From NCBI RefSeq assembly GCF_026230105.1, contig NC_079478.1, forward strand, positions 18,305,653 through 18,369,652: a DNA stretch of 64,000 nt, read 5' to 3'. The DNA comes from Diorhabda sublineata (taxonomy: Eukaryota > Arthropoda > Insecta > Coleoptera > Chrysomelidae). The position numbers and the translations under genes are program-made. Position 1 is the first letter of the stretch. Each line of letters opens with the position of its first letter. The notes below the pieces were generated by a model. The model had not been told where the DNA came from. It saw only the letters and a list, made by a program, of their open reading frames with translations, and did no database searches. This document shows positions 24,612 to 35,664 of this stretch, one piece after another.

Positions 24612-24730
24612 CGTGCCGCATCTCTAGGAGCAGCGTGGCTTCGAGGAGATGTAAGCATTCGAGATCTACTCGCTTCGCTGTCCCGAGAAGTGAACTTCTC
24701 TTCGATTTAAAACGTTTCGCTTGGATTCGT
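24612..24730 (+). other. Candidate upstream non-coding exon (CpG-rich, strong donor)
   Basis: About 115 nt with roughly 11 CpG dinucleotides, in surroundings where CpG is rare. It ends in TTCGT|GTAAGTATT, a near-perfect 5' splice site (GT at 24731). It does not translate into any recognised element. It could be a 5' UTR exon of the MICAL-like gene 21 kb downstream, whose ATG exon has its own acceptor and so needs one. It could equally belong to another gene, or be a repeat fragment. This is an inference only. Confidence 0.25.
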
Positions 24731-24829
24731 GTAAGTATTTTGGTTTTTCCTAAAACGAGTACCAGGTAGATATGAGAGAATTAAGTTAATTGCATGGTAT
24801 TAGGAGATTAAGAAGGTTATAAAAGAAAG

Positions 24830-25115
24830 ATGACTTGGAATTCCCAAAATTCCCTCCGATTACTTTAGTCCCAGCCATTACCAAGGACATGGAGAAAGTC
24901 ATCAATCTGAAGCTATAGAGAAATATAGAAAATACCGAGCAACCGCACTGGACATGTCGAAGGCTTTTCTCGGGGTTTTGCAGGCCAACCTTCTAAATAA
25001 ATTAAGATCATTCGGTTTGTTATCCTCACTTGACTTAGTAGCTTACTCAATGACCGATCCATCCAAGTCGCTGTCGATGGTCATTCCATGGGCCAGATAT
25101 CGATAAGTCAGGGGT
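24830..25115 (+). pseudogene. Jockey-like reverse transcriptase fragment
   Basis: Shows PPITLVPAITKDMEKVINLK, then (frameshifted) DMSKAFLGVLQANLLNKLRS FGLLSSL, corresponding to the RT fingers and the first catalytic region. In intact relatives the motif is LDMSKAFDxV; here the Asp position reads L. Same family as 25780-26640, which retains longer sequence. Confidence 0.75.
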
Positions 25116-25119
25116 CGAA

Positions 25120-25775
25120 GGATTATTATTTTATTGAGAAAGTTATTCGGTAATATGTATTATGTATTTTCAAATACATCAAATCACTTCGGCACGGAAG
25201 TCGATAAAATCAAATTTTACAGGGACAACATACCTTCCATAAATTGAGTTTTTCTGAAAACATTGCAGAACAACTAAAATTTTTCTCTTTGCGCAAAAAT
25301 AGCTACATCAGTACGTTGGTGATTACAGATTTTAGTATTTTTTCACATATTAATAAATTAATGATTTCCAACTTCTAAGTAAGCCTCGCGCCTGACCGGT
25401 AAAAATTAAACTATTAAACTCCTATTCCATAAATTAAATATACGTTAGGATAAAAAGATGATTTAGATTGTGTACTTGAAAACTAGTATAACTTGATTGA
25501 AATTTATCACATATTATAATTTTGAGTAGGCTGCATCGTAATTTTGCTTTTGTGTGAGACGATTTTTGAATTTTTATGAAAGACAAAGCTGTTTAGTATA
25601 TATACATATTTAGTAAGGGAATAATTTCATGAATTAATACACTTTGCCAAAAAAGTCTTGCAATATTAATATTTATATGAATCTTTTCAGATAGTCTTGA
25701 ATGTTTTCTACATACATAAATAATCAACAAACAAAAAGTGATATAAAAGTGATGTATTGTTTATATCATATAAAA
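25120..25775. other. AT-rich spacer between two jockey copies
   Basis: No gene recognised. Separates two fragments of the same jockey family in the same orientation. Confidence 0.35.
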
Positions 25776-25779
25776 AAGG

Positions 25780-26640
25780 TCTCTTACCTCCAGATTGGAA
25801 AGTTGCTCGTGTTTAACCCATACCAAAAAAAGTGAATAAGACGTTTCCCAACAACTACCGTCCGATTACTTTAGTCCCAGTCATTGCCATGGTAATCGAG
25901 AAAGTCGTTAACCTTAAGCTATAGAAAAATATGGAAAATACCGAGCAGCCGCACTGGGCATGCCGAAGGCTTTTGTCAGTGTTTGGCAGACCAACTTTCT
26001 AAACAAATTAAGATCGTATGGTTTGTTATCCTCACTTATCGACTATCTTAGTAGTTTCCTCAATGACCGATCCACCCAAGTTGCTATGGATGGTCACTTC
26101 TCAGAATGGTTTGAAGTCAACACTGGTGCTCCACAGGGGTGTATCTTATCACCGACTCTTTCTCCTGTACATCAACGATCGACGAAACGAAAAAAAATGG
26201 GGTGAAAACAATCTGATTTTAATGCAGCAAAGACCCAGTTCGAGGAGTTCGGCTCCCAAGCATACCCCGAGCATGCTTGACTCGATACAGAAGAGAACAT
26301 ATCGACTTATAGGCGATCCAGAGTTGACCAGGAACTTGGACAGTTTAGAGCATAGAAGAAAGATCGCTGATTTGACTCTTGTATCTGCAAGACCTACTCG
26401 AAAGGCGTGGCTTATGAATACCGAGTTTGCCTGCAGGCGACCAGAACGTCAATCTATAAGGACTCCTTTCTTTGGAGAAGTGCAAATCTGTGGAATCAGA
26501 TACCAAGACACGTCTTTCCCGAATACTACAACATACAGAACAGACGGCAGGCACCTCTCGAACTACTCGAGCGTAATAAGGTTTACCCTCTTGTGCAATT
26601 AGTTATTAACACCTCTTTTGGTTATTGAAAGTTAACTGGT
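25780..26640 (+). pseudogene. Jockey-like ORF2 with internal deletion
   Basis: The first part reads LPPDWKVARV, FPNNYRPITLVPVIAMVIEK, NKLRSYGLLSSLIDYLSSFL and VNTGAPQGCILSP, then LYINDR. At about 26190 it jumps to the C-terminal part: SIQKRTYRLIGDPELTRNLD, SLEHRRKIADLTL and, in the next frame, YEYRVCLQATRTSIYKDSFL WRSANLWNQIP. The YADD motif and the thumb region were deleted between these. It is the best reference for the other copies of this family in the window. Confidence 0.85.
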
Positions 26641-26644
26641 ATAA

Positions 26645-27250
26645 AATCTGTGGTTCACAGCCTTCTGTAAGTATTATTCCACATATGCTAAATATTGATC
26701 TTTTGAAGGTATTGACCTGAAGATGTGCGTTATGATGCATTATCACAAAGACATTGCCTATAAAAAGGGCATGAGGAACAATAAAATAAATTTATTGATT
26801 TTTCACAATCTTATTGACTAATTTCATTATCAGTGTAAATGTAAAGCACCTAGTTTTTTCTCAATGTGATTTCATATTTATGACTTTTCTTATAATATTT
26901 TTCCTGAAAACTTTTGAAAAGAAAATTTCGCAGATTTCTTGAAAGGTATCAAGGCTAACATGAAATTCCTATTCGTTAGATGAAGTCACGAACGGCGTTC
27001 TACCGTCTACGTGTAATTAAATTTTTATTAAATCCTTAATCTTGCATTTTGACTTGTGTAAATTTCTGTCCCGATTTTCGTTGGGAATGTTGGGATGGTA
27101 TCTACAATAGAAACATGCATTTTTTTCAAACCTCGAATATTCGAGAACAAACAAAATATTAACCAAACAGGAAAGAAGAAACTAATCTCAAAAAATTTAC
27201 CATTTTACTACAGGTTTTACAAAATATTTTTTCATCCAATTAAGAGCTAA
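26645..27250. other. Non-coding stretch
   Basis: Nothing recognised apart from AT-rich sequence downstream of the jockey remnant. Confidence 0.35.
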
Positions 27251-27254
27251 GTAC

Positions 27255-27545
27255 TACCACAACAGTACGCCTGCTCATTTGACCGCTAATGTTGCAGAAA
27301 AATCAGCCGAATTTCTTTACGATTCATTTATTCTTCCGCCATAATCACTTGATCGGAATCTCCCCAATTAGTTTTTGTTTTAAAACTCAATAAATGAAAG
27401 CTTGGGAGCTTCAGACAAATGGAGACCTGATGGCAGAGACAAACATATATTTTGCGGATCTTCCAAAAAATTATATTTTGAATGCTTTGAAACAATTGGG
27501 AATTTTATGAATTAATTATGTGGGTCTGAAGTTTCCATCAAATAT
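27255..27545 (+). pseudogene. Mariner transposase C-terminal half
   Basis: Reads YYHNSTPAHLTANVAEKSAE, then the decayed PPYSPD block as SFILPP*SLDRNLPN, then LGSFRQMET and AETNIYFADLPKNYILNALK. The second catalytic Asp (normally H-D-N) reads HN, so it is lost. The third region has a stop. Confidence 0.6.
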
Positions 27546-27780
27546 CCTGGGATTGATTGCTTTGGAAAACATTGGGAATTCTTTCCCAATGTGTGGGTGT
27601 GTAGGTTCAATGACATATCCAGGAATAGTTAAAACTTGTGTTTTATTGACCGAATTTCGAAAATTTATGAAATAGTTAATTTTCTAGGTTTTAATGCTTT
27701 GAAAAATATTGAGAATTCTCTGATCTGTGTGTGTGTGGATCTTAAGTTTTAACGGCATAACCTGGGGTTGATGTATTTTG
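27480..27780 (+). repeat. Three diverged copies of a roughly 75-bp unit
   Basis: A unit of the form TGCTTTGAAAA-AT-TGGGAATT, then TGTGTGGGT, then CATATCCTGGG-TTG starts near 27482, 27560 and 27697. The first copy lies within the mariner 3' coding end, so the array appears to have grown from that element's terminus. Confidence 0.6.
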
Positions 27781-27789
27781 TATTTCGAA

Positions 27790-28845
27790 AACCAAATGTT
27801 AATAATAAATAATAACCCAACTTTTTTTTTATCCACTTTGTATGTATCATTGATTATTGTCATGCTCCTGATAGATCAGCTCAGAATAATTGTATTTTTA
27901 TGAATACATCTTTACCAAACATAATCATTGCACAGCTCGTGTGTAAACGTGCTGAGGTCGATTTTGTAATAAATTCAAGATATTAAGGAGTGCCGCTCAT
28001 AAAGTGTATACTTACTCGTAGTGGATTTATTTTGAAACGCGGCAATAAATAAAGAAAAACGGTCACGCTAATCACAAGCTATTCCGTCAAACAAACTATT
28101 ACATCGCGATTTTACAAAGAGATAAAATCGAGAAGAGAAGCAATCGTGTTTGTAGAAAATCTAGAAGCTTGTATGTAATAGCAACCTCGACTTGCCGTGA
28201 ATTCTGAAACTAAAAAAGATTCCTTTAGGATTATTATGATTCTTTAGTACAGTTCTAAGATAAAACATGAAAATATACATAGAAACCTGAATATCTAGAA
28301 AGGAAATAAATTATTTTACATATGTGTTTGTTATAAAATAGCTCAGATTAAATACTACATATATATCACTGATCTTATTTCTCCCGAAACGTCGCCGTGA
28401 TCTTGGACATTTGAATTGGTTATGTTCGGGGTTGCATCACTATCCGGTCGTAAAATTTAATTCCACAGCTGCTGTCAATCGATAATCGTGTGCATGCGCG
28501 TATTTTTTCCATGATCATTTTTAATTTTCTCTCTCTCATTTTAAGTATATGAACCTCAAAATAGGTGTTTACGTCTGCGAAAACGTCTTATAAAATGTAG
28601 GTATCCCCTGCTAGTGAAAGTCTGATGTAAGGAAACAGGAAAAAATCTTTTGGCACTCGGTTGAATGCAATTTATCATTTTACATGATCCAGCAATGATG
28701 TGTAATACTCTCTTTTTATTATTTTACATTTTTGAAGATAATCGATGAACATAAATGTTCGCCCTTTATATTCCCGACCGGTGAAACCGTCTTTACCTTT
28801 TTCAGAGCAAGTTCGACTATTTTTCCGTGTATGTATCGATGCAAA
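27790..28845. other. AT-rich stretch without recognised genes
   Basis: Around 28390 there is a short CCCGAAACGTCGCCGTGAT string similar to Penelope ends, but nothing further supports an element. Confidence 0.35.
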
Positions 28846-28849
28846 AAGT

Positions 28850-29230
28850 TCGACTCATTTTGCTTAAACCGCGTCAGTAAAACATGGGAAGTGTTCATTC
28901 GAATGCGTCTTTGGTTGAAAGTGAGCAAACGCAAGATAGTTCTGAGTTACATTAAACCAATCTACATCCTCCAGGCTCAAATCCTTTACGGCCCCTAGGT
29001 TCTCCAGATATTCCCACAATTCAATAAGTATGGCATATAATCGCTAGAAGGTTAAGAAATTTACAGAGACTTCCTTACTGACTTGAACATGAGATACACA
29101 CATTGTAGAATATCTAAGAAATCATGGGGCGTCAACCCATCATTGACGCTGCTGGACAGAAAGTTGGATCAACCTCAACCGATTTCAGTGAAATTTTATT
29201 TGAATATGAGACATCCAGAAAGTATTTCCC
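28850..29230 (+). pseudogene. Jockey-like ORF2 fragment (second family)
   Basis: Contains RLWLKVSKRKIVLSYIKPIY ILQAQILYG, matching the thumb region usually written as LLLYKA-I-KPIWTYG-QLWG. Degraded downstream sequence follows (EIYRDFLTDLNM, close to IHRDLNI). It resembles the remnant at 1138-1420 more than the 25.8 kb family. Confidence 0.5.
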
Positions 29231-29234
29231 TATT

Positions 29235-30760
29235 TGAAAAGACCTCATACTTCCAGGTACACATCTATTATCAACAACTACAGCAATATTTCAGGTATTC
29301 TTCAACATTGCCATCACAAGAATTGAGACACATGTCGTTTCGTGAAGTGGAAGGCGGTCGTAACTGGAACCAATGTGGGATAAACACAATAATTTGAAAA
29401 ATGGCTACGACGAACCATATGGTTACTTAAGATATTATTGTAGCCGAGAGAAGAAATAAGAAAGTTTCATTTCGGCCAGATACGTTTACTTTAAGGAAAA
29501 AACATTTTCAGTACGTGCCTCCCATTACGAACCTTGTAATTCATAGGACAAACATTTAAAAAAGTTTGAATAGTCATCAATATAAAAATACGAAAATAGA
29601 ATCAAATACAAAAAAATACTTAAGATATGATGTATTTGTTATTATATATTGTATATGTTGTTATTGTATATGTTATCTTTTTTCATGCATACACGAATAA
29701 TTCAATTCAAATTTTCATTGCTTATCATTATTTCAAGCAAGGATTTTCCATTTTTTACGAAACAGGAATTATGAACAACATTGGGCACTATTTCTCTCAG
29801 TGTTATTCTCCAAGAAGAAACACTTTACTGTTACTTAATTCTATTTTATTAAAACATCTTTGAACTATAATAAATTCGTTTTATTCAAATTAACCTTAAT
29901 TAGGTCCTATTGTATAGTAATCCTTAGTACCGTTTCGGTATAATTCTTCAAGTCCTTGAATATATATAAAAAAACTCCGCTCCGAAAACGTAAATAATCC
30001 AAATATGTTCTCAAAATTAACAGACTCGGACAACAACATTTGACACATGCTATAAAATTTAAAATAGTCACGAGGTGAATACATATGTAAATTTAATCTT
30101 TTTTATCGTGTCATACCTCTGCATATTTTATGAAAAGGACACAAAAAAGTGTCTCAAGTTGTTGTTTTACGGTCGTAAAATTTAAATCTTGAATAGAATG
30201 ATGATATATGAGTTCAAATAAAAATGATATTTACACCATACTTTTAGTACAACCGGAAAAAGATAATGGTGGTGCATGTCTGATTTTAAATTGCCACAAT
30301 AAAATTCAAATGTGTAAGACCGTGGATTAGATAGATTGTTTGTTCTGTTAGGTTGGGTTATTCTTCTTTCAAATGTTATTTGTCTTCTGTCCGTATGATT
30401 ACGCAGTTATCAAATATTCTGCTGTGTTTAGGCCAAGAACCGGTTTTTTTTGTAAAACACGTACGGGAACAGGTATTTTTTTGAATATGTTCAGGGTTGT
30501 CCCCTGAATGTAAATCCAAGTGGACGTCATGGGGAGGGGGGCTTAACTTCAACCGCCATCTTGAAAAACACGTTTTATTAAATATTTCGCGAAACCATTT
30601 TGAAAAATGGTGATTGTGAATTGAATTATTTCTACGTTTAAATCATTTTGAATTTGAATATTTATTACTTTTCCTCATTAATCCTCACAGTTTTCCAGTA
30701 GCAGGAAATTCGAAAGCTCTTGTAGAAATTGAAATAGAAGCAGAGAACTTTGTGACAGAA
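29235..30760. other. AT-rich stretch, no recognised gene
   Basis: Short unrecognised frames only (29083-29397, 29627-29863). A GC-richer patch at about 30500-30560 includes GTAAATCCAAGTGGACGTCA and a G-run, of unknown origin. Confidence 0.35.
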
Positions 30761-30764
30761 GAGA

Positions 30765-30865
30765 AAGAATGGATTTGACAACTAAAAATTGGAAAATGGG
30801 TGTCTAATTGTATGAAAATTTGCTCTTTTCATTTTAAAAAGACCAATTTTTTCCAAAAAAGTTAC
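30765..30865 (+). pseudogene. THAP-domain fragment
   Basis: Reads QLKIGKWVSNCMKICSFHFK then KTNFFQKS. This is the second half of a THAP C2CH zinc-binding fold, with the Cys-x2-His pair as CSFH. THAP domains are carried by P-like transposons and host proteins. The first half has a stop (WI*). It is too short to assign further. Confidence 0.4.
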
Positions 30866-30875
30866 TCAATTTATG

Positions 30876-31592
30876 AATTTAGGTTATGTGTCTGCAATCC
30901 GTAGTTGTGCTGCTAAGTATATTCCAGTTGAGTTCATATTCTGCTATCAAATGCTCAATTGCAGGATAAATGTCATTTGCTGTTGTAGTAACTGTCAATG
31001 GAACGCACTTTAATAGTTCTTCAGTTATTTCAAAGTTGAGCTGTATCAACCGTATCAGTGCTCTCATTAACAGTAAGTGAAAAATTTGTAAATTCCTTAA
31101 TTTTCTCTTTCAGTTGAAAAACCAAATTTTGAGATAAATCATTTATTCTTGAAGCAACAGTGTTTTTTGAGAGCGAAATATTTTGACTTATTGACTTTTG
31201 AGATGGAAATGAAACATCGGGAACTTTCAACATACAGTCTTTAATAAAATCACTAGGTTTTGATCTTTTCGCGATTGCTAATGCAATAATAAAACTAGAT
31301 TTCAGGGCATCTTCGCTCTCGGTATTAGCTTCAGTAAACATCGATTGTTGAGCTTGAAGTTTAGGTTTAGACAATGTGTCGATTCTTATTTTTTCAGTGT
31401 AACAATCAAATTGTGACTCATGATTTGTATCATAGTGTCCTTCAAAATTAAACTCCATACAAACAGCAACTGTTCAATTACAAATCAAACACAGTGGTTT
31501 ATCTTTCCATTCTGTGAAAAAATATGCAATTTCCCATTTAGACTGAAAAACTCTACACTCACTATCAACTTTACGTTTTTGTGACCTTATGC
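30876..31592 (-). pseudogene. BED-finger hAT-like transposase (ZBED5/GTF2IRD2-like family), N-terminal part
   Basis: Starting near 31592 the minus strand reads RSQKRKVDSECRVFQSKWEI AYFFTEWKDKPLCLICN, a BED-type zinc finger start, then a stop, then NFEGHYDTNH. It continues with LQAQQSMFTEANTESEDALK, SFIIALAIAKRSKPSDF, SKNTVASRINDLSQNL and FSLTVNESTDTVDTAQL, where intact relatives have LDESTD (Asp to Asn here). After a frameshift it gives FEITEELLKCVPLTVTTTAN, DIYPAIEHL. The catalytic C-terminal half is missing. The initiator appears as ATA rather than ATG. Confidence 0.8.
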
Positions 31593-31594
31593 CA

Positions 31595-32770
31595 AAATCG
31601 TAACAATTATGGAACTCGACTCAACAATTTTTGATATCGCACGCGTACTACACAAACAAAAGCACAATACCTTCACAATCACTACTTCGCAGTAGTAGCA
31701 ATTGAAATCCTTCTCCAACTGTATCTCTTTGATTACTCGGCCCAACTGATTCACGTCGAGCAGACTCTCTCGTTTTATATGGTTGAGGAAGGTTTTAGTC
31801 TATCCTCGAAGCACATGGAAGATTCTATTGTTATCGACAAAAATAATAGGATATTTCCGCTTGCTGCTAAGAGATGGCGATACTGTCTTTCTCCCTCACT
31901 TGTCCAGGCACGCTGCCCTTGAAATTTATGTATTTAAAACATCCCTAGAGGAATCTCGAATGAAGTCTAAAAGCTCTAAAAACATGATTCTTCTGTCTGT
32001 GACACATTACGATCACAGGCCTAATTGATACGGCCCAGGGACCGGAAGCAGGCCGTACCTTTGACATGACTGCATTATGATTTAATTTTGAGGTGACATT
32101 TGACAACACGATTAAGGAATATTATTTTATCAATTTCTCAATATTATTTAGACTTCAAACTGTCCATCATCATTATAATATTTTCATTTACTTTGAAACC
32201 AGACCGATACGGTCTGTCACATTTATTTGATTGAAAGAAATCACAAAACGGAGAATGAACGTTACGAATCATTACCTTCTGTTTTTGTACTGTTTTTACA
32301 TAGACAATAATATAGGTTATGGTTTCAACTTACATTTAAAACCATTATATATATTGCAGTTGATGGCTTTTAGTTTATGCACGAGTAGTATAAAGTCATG
32401 CTTCGTTTTTGTTTTAATAGAAGTTAAATAGGTCAGTTATCATTCATAACTCTTGTTGTCGTGCCATTTTTATTGCCAACGTTGTATCTAGGATGTATAT
32501 TGATCACTAATACTATTGATCATGAACGTCTTCTCATTTTCCTTGAATCTTTTATTGCACCCACAAACTGCACTTTTGTAACTAACAAGATAAGTTGTTT
32601 ATTTGATCTTTCCCCTTTAAGTTGTCTTCTGCCTTATGGTTACTTACTTCCTCGAATATCGTACGAGAATATGGAAGGTATTTTTAGAGAAATATTAGAA
32701 TTAAAAAATAGATAGAAACTTTTATAAAGATTTGTTTTTGTTATCCGTGTGCTACGTTCGGCTTAAGTCT
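31595..32770. other. AT-rich stretch, no recognised gene
   Basis: Short frames at 31783-32028 and 32231-32715 show no familiar motif. The sequence at 31740-32050 is less AT-rich and might be a decayed non-LTR tail, without enough evidence to call it. Confidence 0.35.
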
Positions 32771-32774
32771 AAGT

Positions 32775-33260
32775 CTAAGGAAAAATTATCGATATATGAG
32801 GCACGATCAATAATCTATCTATATAATATGAGTGTTGCATCCAAAACAAATATTTATAATTGGATATGCCTTTATCGTTTTTCAAAATTGTTTCTATCAA
32901 GATCAATTTTGCATGCAAAGCTTTTTTTCCATTCCGATTGAGGTTCCTCCGTGATTTGAACGCATCAACCACGTGTTAAGGTCTAGAAACACGTTGATCT
33001 TGCAATTTATATTTGATCTGCAGGAATAGGAAGAAGGGTTGCACGGCAGATGATCCATCAATTCGATGTTCTGACTGTTTAAAAACGTTTTTCTGAGAAC
33101 TGATGTATGAGATCTCGCGTTGTTGTGGTGGAAAATTATTCGTCTTCTACAATTTGTTTCCTTGATTTTTTCGAACACTTCTGGCGTTGTACCATTCAGA
33201 ATTGATTGTCTGCCGAAATTAATATCCCTAATAGGCAGAACTCAGCTCTATCTCTTTTCC
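32775..33260 (-). pseudogene. Mariner transposase, C-terminal half
   Basis: The minus strand gives EVFEKIKETNCRRRIIFHHN NARSHTSVLRKTF, then NSQNIELMDHLPCNPSSYS and, in another frame, a tail VDAFKSRR. In intact relatives the second catalytic block is HHDNAR; here it is HHNNAR, so the Asp is replaced by Asn. The PYSPDLAP block is eroded. Confidence 0.75.
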
Positions 33261-33264
33261 TTTG

Positions 33265-34130
33265 ATACTCTAGTGTTCCCAGTTGCTATTTTTAGAGTAT
33301 TATACTTTTTCCTGTATTTATTATTCTTTTTTAGTCAGTTATTGTTTTGGCTTTTATAGTTTTCAATTGTTGCTTTACGATTTTTCTTCGCACGATCTAC
33401 TACTGATTTATTTGAGCTTTTACCATTTTTTCATTTTCATCTTCATCGTTGTTTCCATAGCTGTTCTCTTTTGACGGTTAATAAACTTGATTTTTGATTG
33501 TCAGTTTGTTATATTTAATAACCGCTCGTTTTCCATTTGCTTTTGCCTCTTCATGTTTTGGCAGAAATTGCCTTCTTTGCTTCCAATACTTCCAATACTA
33601 AATATCAGTTCCCTTTTTTATTTTATTGTAAATTTCATTTACTTCTTTTTATCTATATTTTCCAATTCACCTAACGTCTTCTAATTCAGTTTTATTTAAA
33701 TTTACTTACTTTGTCTTTGATGATATTCTCATTTTTATTGTTTGACACGCCTATGAAGATAAGATGATTCTGTGTCACCTGGTTCTCTCTAGCATTTCAA
33801 TCCTTATTTCTTTATTCTTGACTTTGTTCTATAAAATCTGGTTTTTTTTATTTCTCCTCTACTTTTTGTATTGAGTTTTCTGATTTATTATTCCTACCTT
33901 TTAATTTGTTTTCTCTCCGATTAAACTGTTCTCTTTTTTTCCATTTAATTTTTCTACTTGGTTATACACAAAGGTAAAGGTATCCACCCATTCCAACATT
34001 CCATTTATGTTAACTTATGGATTTCATTTTAAGTTTTTAGAGTTTAAGCACAAGGAGGCAACACTGTAATATATTTTGTCGTAGATTTAAGTTATCCAAA
34101 ACAACCCTCTTCGCAGCGGCGAATCATCAT
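33265..34130. other. Pyrimidine-rich stretch
   Basis: Strongly T/C-biased on the + strand. Its minus-strand translation is Lys-rich, and several open frames are low-complexity artefacts. No gene supported. Confidence 0.4.
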
Positions 34131-34415
34131 CAATTACTTATTTATTATTATGAACTCTAACCTCTTTAAATTATCTTGCTTTAAATTTTGAATATGTTTA
34201 GTCTGTCTATAGGTTTTATAGATTCCACTTCAACCCCATTGAATTATCATCTTCAGTTAATTATTATTAATGTATAAGATAAGAACTGATATTCGTTTAA
34301 TACACTAGTCAGATTGGTGTAACTATTTGTAACTTTAAATTATTAAATTCTCAGTTTGCTAAATAAATTGTTTTTAAAAAAATCAAGTTGGTTAATTGAG
34401 TTATTGAATTGTAGT
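34131..34415 (-). repeat. Dispersed repeat, copy 2 (inverse of 10930-11430)
   Basis: Near-identical over most of its length to the reverse complement of copy 1, but with a single CTAGTCAGATTGGTGTAAC block instead of the duplicated one. It lies directly left of the complete mariner. Confidence 0.75.
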
Positions 34416-34487
34416 TCCGTTAAATGCATTATTTTATCACTTAACTTTATAATACCTGTTTATTATTTCCCTGTAATTGCAGTACTA

Positions 34488-35660
34488 CGAGGATATATTG
34501 AAAAATTTTTAGCCTACTATAGAACCAAATAAAATTTCAATTTTAAAATATTTTATTACTCAACATATTCTCCTCTTAATTGGATACATTTATTACAGCG
34601 AACCTGCAACGTCTCTAGACCTTTGAAAAAAATGTTCTTCTTGCTCTCCAAACCAGACCTCCACAGCTTTTATTACCTCCTCGTTGGAAGAAAATTTACG
34701 ATCTTTTAAACTTTTTTTCAGTTGAGGAAAGAGATGATAGTCGGACGGATCTAAATCTGGTGAATAAGGGAAGTATTCTAGTAATTCAAACCCTAAATCA
34801 CGAATTTTTTGCATGGCAACATAAGATTTGAGTGCAGGGGCGTTGTTCTGCAAAAACAAAACACCTTTGGATAGCTTTCCGCGTCTTTTCTCTTTAATTT
34901 TTCCCGCAGAGTGGTCAGTAATGTCGAATAGTAATCTCCTTTTATTGTTCTACCCTTATCCCAAAAATCAATCGTGATAACTCCATGGCAATCACAAAAA
35001 ACTGAAGCAAGAACTTTTCCAGCAGGTTTCTGGACACGAAACTTGGAGAACTAGAATGTCGCCATTCCATCGACTGTTGCTTTGTTTCTGGATCGTAGAA
35101 ATGTACCCAAGTCTCATCCACAGTAACAATTTGGTCTAAGAAGTTGAAATCGTTTTCAAATCGAGCACATATCGAACGCGATGCTTCTACCCTTGCAGGC
35201 TTTTGGTCTACATTCAATCCTTTGGGCATCCATTTTGCAGCACTTTTTCTCATGTCCAAATTGACGTGAACTATATGATGAACGCATTCGTATGAAATAT
35301 TCAGTGCTTTAGTTATCCGTTTTAGCCCAATTCAACGGTCTAATAAAATCATGTCAAGATCGGTCATCATCTTCAATGGAAAATTTACTTCTTTTGATCA
35401 TCAAGGGTATTAAGCATATCTTCGTAAATATGCTTACCTTTTAATTCATTTAAATACAGGTACTTGATGATGGCTCGATACTCCAATTTTTCGATTATCA
35501 CAATTTCGGTGGACATCTTTTTTCTTTTAATTTATCACGTAACTCTGATTTACTTTTTTGACGTCAAACTATACACTGGTACTTCTAATAATTTATTGTT
35601 CGTTGCTATGGTAACGCAATATTTTGTTTATGCATGGAACTAGATATCAATACATCCTCG
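34488..35660 (-). mobile_element. Complete but dead mariner element, TIR to TIR
   Basis: Both ends begin CGAGGAT-TATTGA (left as CGAGGATATATTGA at 34488; right, on the minus strand, CGAGGATGTATTGA from 35660), each flanked by TA (34486-34487 and 35661-35662), the mariner target duplication. Length is 1173 bp, close to the usual 1.2-1.3 kb. It encodes the pseudogene annotated within. Confidence 0.85.
34556..35516 (-). pseudogene. Mariner transposase (DD34D family), frameshifted
   Basis: ATG at 35516 gives MSTEIVIIEKLEYRAIIKYL and IYEDMLNTLDDQ. Stops then break the helix-turn-helix region. Frame 35259-34942 reads MDMRKSAAKWMPKGLNVDQK, ARVEASRSICARFEND, VTVDETWVHFYDPETKQQS (first Asp present). 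The frame 34859-34593 reads FLQNNAPALKS, where the canonical QDNAPAH has lost both Asp and His, then YFPYSPDLDPSDYHLFPQLK (third Asp present) and FSSNEEVIKAVEVWF. The tail CIQLRGEYVE ends at stop 34556-34558. It encodes almost the full length of the family but cannot be active. Confidence 0.85.
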
Positions 35661-35664
35661 TAAA

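Noticed and set aside
28365..28405. CTGAT...CCCGAAACGTCG string considered as another hammerhead
   Set aside because: Core box lacks GA after CTGAN, and no stem II can be paired.
33283..33684. Several Phe/Leu/Ser-rich frames
   Set aside because: Low-complexity translation of a pyrimidine-rich tract.
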